64,000 nucleotides of DNA, taken from the NCBI RefSeq assembly GCF_014207595.1, contig NZ_JACHGY010000001.1:1798001-1862000 (forward strand), given 5' to 3'. The position numbers and the translations under genes are program-made. The notes under the pieces are model-generated. The model made no database searches and was not told the DNA's origin. It was given only the letters and a program-made list of their open reading frames with translations. Source of the DNA: Algisphaera agarilytica (lineage in GTDB: Bacteria; Planctomycetota; Phycisphaerae; Phycisphaerales; Phycisphaeraceae). Of this stretch, positions 60,675 through 64,000 are shown piece by piece. Position 1 is the stretch's first letter. Each line of letters begins with the position of its first letter.

Positions 60675-61877
60675 TTGCTCTACTACCTCACCGACCTCTT
60701 CCGCGACACGATCCACGCCAGCGAATGGCTGGGGGCGCTCGGTGTGTTTCAGTGGGTTGAGTTCCGGGCGGTGCTGGCGATCATCCTGAGCTTCACGATC
60801 GTCGTCGTCTCCGGCAAGCGAACCATCGGCTGGCTGGTCATGAAGAAGGTCGGCGACAACCCCGACTTCGGCCGAGCGGACGTCAACGAGCTCATGAAGG
60901 CCAAGAGCAACACGCCCACCATGGGCGGGATCATGATCGCCGGGGCGATCTTCCTGACCACGCTGTTGCTAGCGGACCTCAGCAGCTTCTACGTCCGCAT
61001 GGCGATGGTCTGCCTGGTGGGCTTCTTCCTCATCGGGCTGGTCGACGATTGGCTCAAGCTCACCGCGGCCCGCCGCAGCACCGGTCGGCAGGGCCTGCAC
61101 TCGTGGGAGAAGATGCTGTTCCAGATCGCGCTGTCGGTCTTGCTGGGGTTCTTTGTGGTGAACCACCCCGAGCGCATGTTCGTCACCGGCAGCGAGTTCA
61201 CCGACATGGCCCGGGCGCTGAACATCCCGGGCCTCAAGACCTGGGTGAAAGACGCGGGCGAGTTCGTGCAGAGCCCGGGTTTGATCGTTTTACCCCCGGC
61301 GTTGTTCGTGCTGATCGCCGTCTTGGTGATGGTCTTCTCGTCCAACGCGGTCAACCTTACCGATGGCATGGACGGCCTGGCGAGCGGGATCATGGTCATC
61401 GTCGCGTTCGCCATGCTCGTGCTCTGCCTGATCGCGGGTTACGCCCACGAAGACTTTGTCTTGGCCAAGTACCTGCTGGTGCCGCACATCCCGCTCAGCG
61501 ATGAGTTGGCGGTCGTCGCCGCGTCGATGGTTGGGGCTTGCCTCGGCTTCCTGTGGTTCAACTGCAACCCCGCGCAGGTGTTCATGGGCGACACTGGCTC
61601 GCTTCCGCTCGGCGGACTGCTGGGCTTTATTGCCGTGGTCATCCGCCAGGAATTCCTGCTGTTTGTCATCGGCGGGGTGTTCGTAATGGAAGCCGTCAGC
61701 GTGATGCTGCAGGTGGCTTACTTCAAGATCACCAAGGGCCGACGCATCTTCAAGTGTGCCCCGATCCACCACCACTTCCACCTCGAAGGCTGGACCGAGC
61801 AGCAGGTCGTGATCCGGTTCTGGCTGATCACGGTGCTACTTGCCGCGATCGCGCTGGCGACCGTCAAGATCCGTTAA
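60675..61877 (+). CDS. mraY: Phospho-N-acetylmuramoyl-pentapeptide-transferase
   Basis: About 400 aa with ten membrane helices. It makes lipid I at the membrane. Catalytic motifs: the first Asp pair in GLVDDWLKL, NAVNLTDGMDGLASG, MGDTGSLPLGG and the C-terminal CAPIHHHFHLEGW. The likely start is TTG 60675 (MLYYL as in homologues). It completes the murE-murF-mraY order of a dcw cluster, but mur/fts genes do not continue; a palindrome and an opposite-strand gene follow. Confidence 0.95.
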   Translation: MLYYLTDLFRDTIHASEWLGALGVFQWVEFRAVLAIILSFTIVVVSGKRTIGWLVMKKVGDNPDFGRADVNELMKAKSNTPTMGGIMIAGAIFLTTLLLADLSSFYVRMAMVCLVGFFLIGLVDDWLKLTAARRSTGRQGLHSWEKMLFQIALSVLLGFFVVNHPERMFVTGSEFTDMARALNIPGLKTWVKDAGEFVQSPGLIVLPPALFVLIAVLVMVFSSNAVNLTDGMDGLASGIMVIVAFAMLVLCLIAGYAHEDFVLAKYLLVPHIPLSDELAVVAASMVGACLGFLWFNCNPAQVFMGDTGSLPLGGLLGFIAVVIRQEFLLFVIGGVFVMEAVSVMLQVAYFKITKGRRIFKCAPIHHHFHLEGWTEQQVVIRFWLITVLLAAIALATVKIR

Positions 61878-61887
61878 CGCGGATCTC

Positions 61888-61987
61888 AGTGATGAGTGAC
61901 AAGTGAACAGTGATGAGTCGAGCGGAGCACAGCGATGGGTATCCGGCTTGCCTTGGACTCATCACTGTTCACTGTTTACTCATCACT
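61888..61987. repeat. 32-bp-arm inverted repeat (AGTGAACAGTGATGAG family)
   Basis: Arms 61888-61919 and 61956-61987 match at 29 of 32 positions. The right arm contains the last codons and stop of the Coa1-like gene (Ser-Asp-Glu-stop). Related to the insert in the GNAT gene. Confidence 0.88.
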
Positions 61988-62515
61988 TGCTTCATCCGTG
62001 GGCTCGTCCTCGACGCCGTACTTTTTCTTCGCTTCGGGCGTGGGCTCGGGTAGTTGCACCCCCGTCGGCGGCTTGTCGTTGATGATCTCGACCATCTCGA
62101 CGCCGAAGTCGCTGTAGGTCGCGACGTCGAGGAAGACGAGTTCCCATTCGCTGGCGTCGTCCTCGGGGTCGCGTTCGAGGACCGCGCGGACCACGCCTTT
62201 GCCCGTCGGGCCGGCGATGCGGAAGGTCATCTCGGTGTAGCCGGTCTTGTCGTTGACCTGCCCCGCGGCGAGCCAGGTCGGCTCGACGGGCTTGCCCAGG
62301 TTCGATTGCACCCCGTGGTAGTTCACCACCCGCTCGACCGCGATCTGATAAGGCACGGTGGTCTTGAGGTGATTCACCGTGAGGACGAACACCGTGGTGA
62401 ACACGACCGCGCCGAACACGAGGAACGAGCCGAGCATGATCAGCAGGGCCCGCATGCGGTGTTCGATGTACCAGGGGATTTTGGCGGCAGGAGTGGGGGC
62501 AGCAGGTTCGTTCAT
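61976..62515 (-). CDS. Coa1/Tim21-like membrane protein
   Basis: About 179 aa. One membrane helix (LLIMLGSFLVFGAVVFTTVFVL) precedes a periplasmic domain resembling cytochrome-oxidase assembly factor 1: YQIAVERVVNYHGVQSNLG, then GYTEMTFRIAGPTGKGVVRA and WELVFLDV. Bacterial proteins of this family are thought to assist respiratory complex assembly. It overlaps miaE by four bases, although no functional tie is known. Its final three residues and stop codon are supplied by a dispersed repeat. Confidence 0.7.
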   Translation of the reverse strand: MNEPAAPTPAAKIPWYIEHRMRALLIMLGSFLVFGAVVFTTVFVLTVNHLKTTVPYQIAVERVVNYHGVQSNLGKPVEPTWLAAGQVNDKTGYTEMTFRIAGPTGKGVVRAVLERDPEDDASEWELVFLDVATYSDFGVEMVEIINDKPPTGVQLPEPTPEAKKKYGVEDEPTDEASDE

Positions 62516-63180
62516 CGGTCGGTGTCTTCGGGCACGCCGCTGTGCATGCCGGGATAGTGGGATTGATCAGCCAGGATCGCGGCTTCTTGCTCAAGCATCT
62601 CCTGCCAGCGCCTTTCGATCGCCTCGGCGGGGACGCCCGGGAGCTTGCGGGCCAGGTCGAGGAAGGTGATGTAGTGGCCGTGCTCGGAAGCCCAGAGGCC
62701 CTTGTACAGCTTGGCGAGTTCCTCATCTTCGCCCGTCTCGGCCAGATAGTCCGCCAGCGTCGCGAAACGCTCACACGACCGCACTTCGATCAGTGCGCTG
62801 ACCATCAGCCGATCCGTCAGTGTGTTTCGCCGGGCGTCGGTGGTGCCGCCGCCGAGGCGGATGAGGTCGCGCAGGGCCTTGGCGTAGGGGTTGCGGTGGC
62901 TGCGGGAAAACGTGCCGCCGCGCTTGTGCAGGATCCGCAGCACCAGCTGCAGGTGGTCGGCCTCTTCGCCCGCCACGGCCGTCATCGTCGTCACCCACGC
63001 GTCCGGCGGGATCGGGTCGGGCCACTGGTGCAACAACTCCAACGCGTTGGTCGCCGCCTTCCGCTCCAGGTGGGCGTGGTCCGACAGCAACGCCAACGGC
63101 TCGGCCAACACCCCCGCCGCCCACGCCGAGGACGTGGCGGATTTCAGCGGGAGTTCGACTTTATCTAACAAAGCAGGCAT
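62512..63180 (-). CDS. miaE: tRNA-(ms2io6A)-hydroxylase-like diiron protein
   Basis: About 222 aa ferritin-fold protein. Glu/His residues of the diiron site are visible in LSDHAHLERKAATNALEL, AVAGEEADHLQLV, EVRSCERFATLA and ASEHGHYITFLDLA. MiaE hydroxylates the isopentenyl group of ms2i6A37 in tRNA. The start is ATG 63180; the extension to 63507 overlaps the divergent gene. It is the first gene of a two-gene unit with the Coa1-like gene. Confidence 0.92.
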   Translation of the reverse strand: MPALLDKVELPLKSATSSAWAAGVLAEPLALLSDHAHLERKAATNALELLHQWPDPIPPDAWVTTMTAVAGEEADHLQLVLRILHKRGGTFSRSHRNPYAKALRDLIRLGGGTTDARRNTLTDRLMVSALIEVRSCERFATLADYLAETGEDEELAKLYKGLWASEHGHYITFLDLARKLPGVPAEAIERRWQEMLEQEAAILADQSHYPGMHSGVPEDTDR

Positions 63181-63234
63181 AGCACACGAGTATAGCCGGG
63201 CGGTATGATTCCCCCACGCACCCCGAGACCCGCG

Positions 63235-63741
63235 ATGAACGACACGCCCGACCCACCTCAACCCCCCGGCGACGGCCCGCGGATCGTCGGCTACCACGAG
63301 TACGTCGACCTGCCCGCCTGGGGCATCAAACGCCTGCTCGCCAAGGCCGACACCGGTGCGCGATCGTCGGCTCTCGACGCCCGGAACATCCAGGAACTGC
63401 CCGGGGAGCGGGTGCGTTTCGAGGTTGCCCGTTCGCGTGACAACCGCCAAGACGCGGTTGCGGTGGAAGCACCCATCGTCCGCCGGGCTTCGGTACGGGA
63501 CAGCCACGGCAACACGTCAGAGCGGCTGGTTGTCGAGGCGGAGATCAAGATCGGCGATCAGACCCTGAAACGCGAGGTCACTTTGGTGTCGCGTGAGCAG
63601 ATGATCTGTCGCATGCTGCTGGGTCGGCAAGCGCTGTCCTCAGAATTTCTGGTCGACTCGTCCCGCCGGTTTGTTCAGAGCAGGCCGCCGCGCAAGCGCC
63701 GCTCGTCAGAAGCCCCGAACCCGACGGGGGATCAGCCATGA
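63235..63741 (+). CDS. RimB-like aspartic-protease-fold protein (ATP-dependent Zn protease family)
   Basis: About 168 aa. VGYHEYVDLPAWG then LLAKADTGARSSALDA are the conserved start and catalytic-like Asp-Thr-Gly of the DUF785 family, and REQMICRMLLGRQALS is the second half. Such proteins are usually encoded next to RimK and may process its poly-glutamate tails. The stop overlaps the rimK start (ATGA). Start could be ATG 63205 instead, ten bases after a TATAGC box; this choice affects ten residues only. Confidence 0.85.
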   Translation: MNDTPDPPQPPGDGPRIVGYHEYVDLPAWGIKRLLAKADTGARSSALDARNIQELPGERVRFEVARSRDNRQDAVAVEAPIVRRASVRDSHGNTSERLVVEAEIKIGDQTLKREVTLVSREQMICRMLLGRQALSSEFLVDSSRRFVQSRPPRKRRSSEAPNPTGDQP

Positions 63742-64000
63742 AGATTGTGGTGTTGTCGCGTAACCCCAAGGGCTACTCCGTCAAGCGATTTCGCGAGGCC
63801 GCCGAGGCGCGCGGCCATACGCTGCGTGTCCGTAGCACGCTGCGGTTTTCGATGTACGTCGAGCCGCAATCGCCCGACCTGACCTACAACGGCAAAGAGT
63901 TCGGCGAGGTCGACGCGGTCATCCCGCGCATCGGCGCCAGCATCACGCAGTTCGGTACCGCGGTCGTCCGGCAGTTCGAGCAGATGGGCGTGTTCTGCCT
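63738..64000 (+). CDS. rimK: RimK-like ATP-grasp ligase, partial (cut at right edge)
   Basis: Only the first 87 codons are visible. MKIVVLSRNPKGYSVKRF and the later VDAVIPRIGASITQFGTAVVRQFEQMG match the N-terminal domain of RimK, which adds glutamates to ribosomal protein S6 or makes alpha-poly-glutamate. The ATP-grasp catalytic region lies beyond the window. Coupled to the RimB-like gene. Confidence 0.93.
   Translation, partial: MKIVVLSRNPKGYSVKRFREAAEARGHTLRVRSTLRFSMYVEPQSPDLTYNGKEFGEVDAVIPRIGASITQFGTAVVRQFEQMGVFC

Overview
The window is a high-GC, gene-dense bacterial chromosome segment. It most resembles a planctomycete of the Phycisphaerae. This rests on the gene repertoire: paired bactofilins, ThuA-like proteins, an orphan HTH-receiver regulator, and small proteins of a type I associate with planctomycetes. 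It is my inference, not a database match. I saw no rRNA, tRNA or CRISPR array.

Layout. 1-17.2 kb: a SASA-type esterase (cut by the left edge) and a PadR repressor with a clear operator face a solitary atpD. Then come a lipoprotein, an SPFH protein, a GH144-like glucanase behind a long structured leader, a PepC aminopeptidase, an NfeD-type membrane protease, two ThuA-like proteins, a ZIP transporter, an agmatine-deiminase-like enzyme carrying an in-frame palindromic insert, and a bactofilin cluster. 17.3-24.6 kb (mostly minus strand): FlgM, FolP, MATE, RibD, PPK2 and a membrane-anchored unknown, with one plus-strand AsmA-like gene. 24.7-35.6 kb: peptidoglycan recycling (anmK-murQ), molybdopterin genes (moaD-moeA), an HTH-REC regulator, an alcohol dehydrogenase, an esterase, a MotA-like protein, a HAD phosphatase and a GlmM-like mutase. 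35.6-44.6 kb is accessory: unknown proteins, a GNAT with an in-frame repeat insert, an AT-richer island with a 910-aa Ski2-like helicase fused to a PD-(D/E)xK nuclease, a broken DUF2130 gene, and a secreted astacin protease flanked by 88-bp direct repeats. 44.6-64 kb: a sigma-54 activator, YlbF, RNase R-Lgt, BirA-BCCP with a tiny OadG-like peptide, a peptide transporter, a PilZ-REC-HPt protein lacking both phosphoacceptors, murE-murF-mraY, a Coa1-like protein, MiaE and RimK.

How it works together. The cell-wall genes (murE, murF, mraY, anmK, murQ, a GlmM-like mutase) indicate a normal meso-DAP peptidoglycan cycle. Two threads cut across the window. First, many families of dispersed inverted repeats lie between genes, and members of at least three also sit in-frame inside coding sequences, encoding extra surface loops. 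Second, a recurrent GGGGG(N0-2)TACACT promoter-like element lies just upstream of genes, in one case so close that the transcript would be leaderless. The best candidate for an undescribed system is the single-gene helicase-nuclease fusion at 39.3-42.0 kb, which looks like a horizontally acquired anti-phage or genome-surveillance module.
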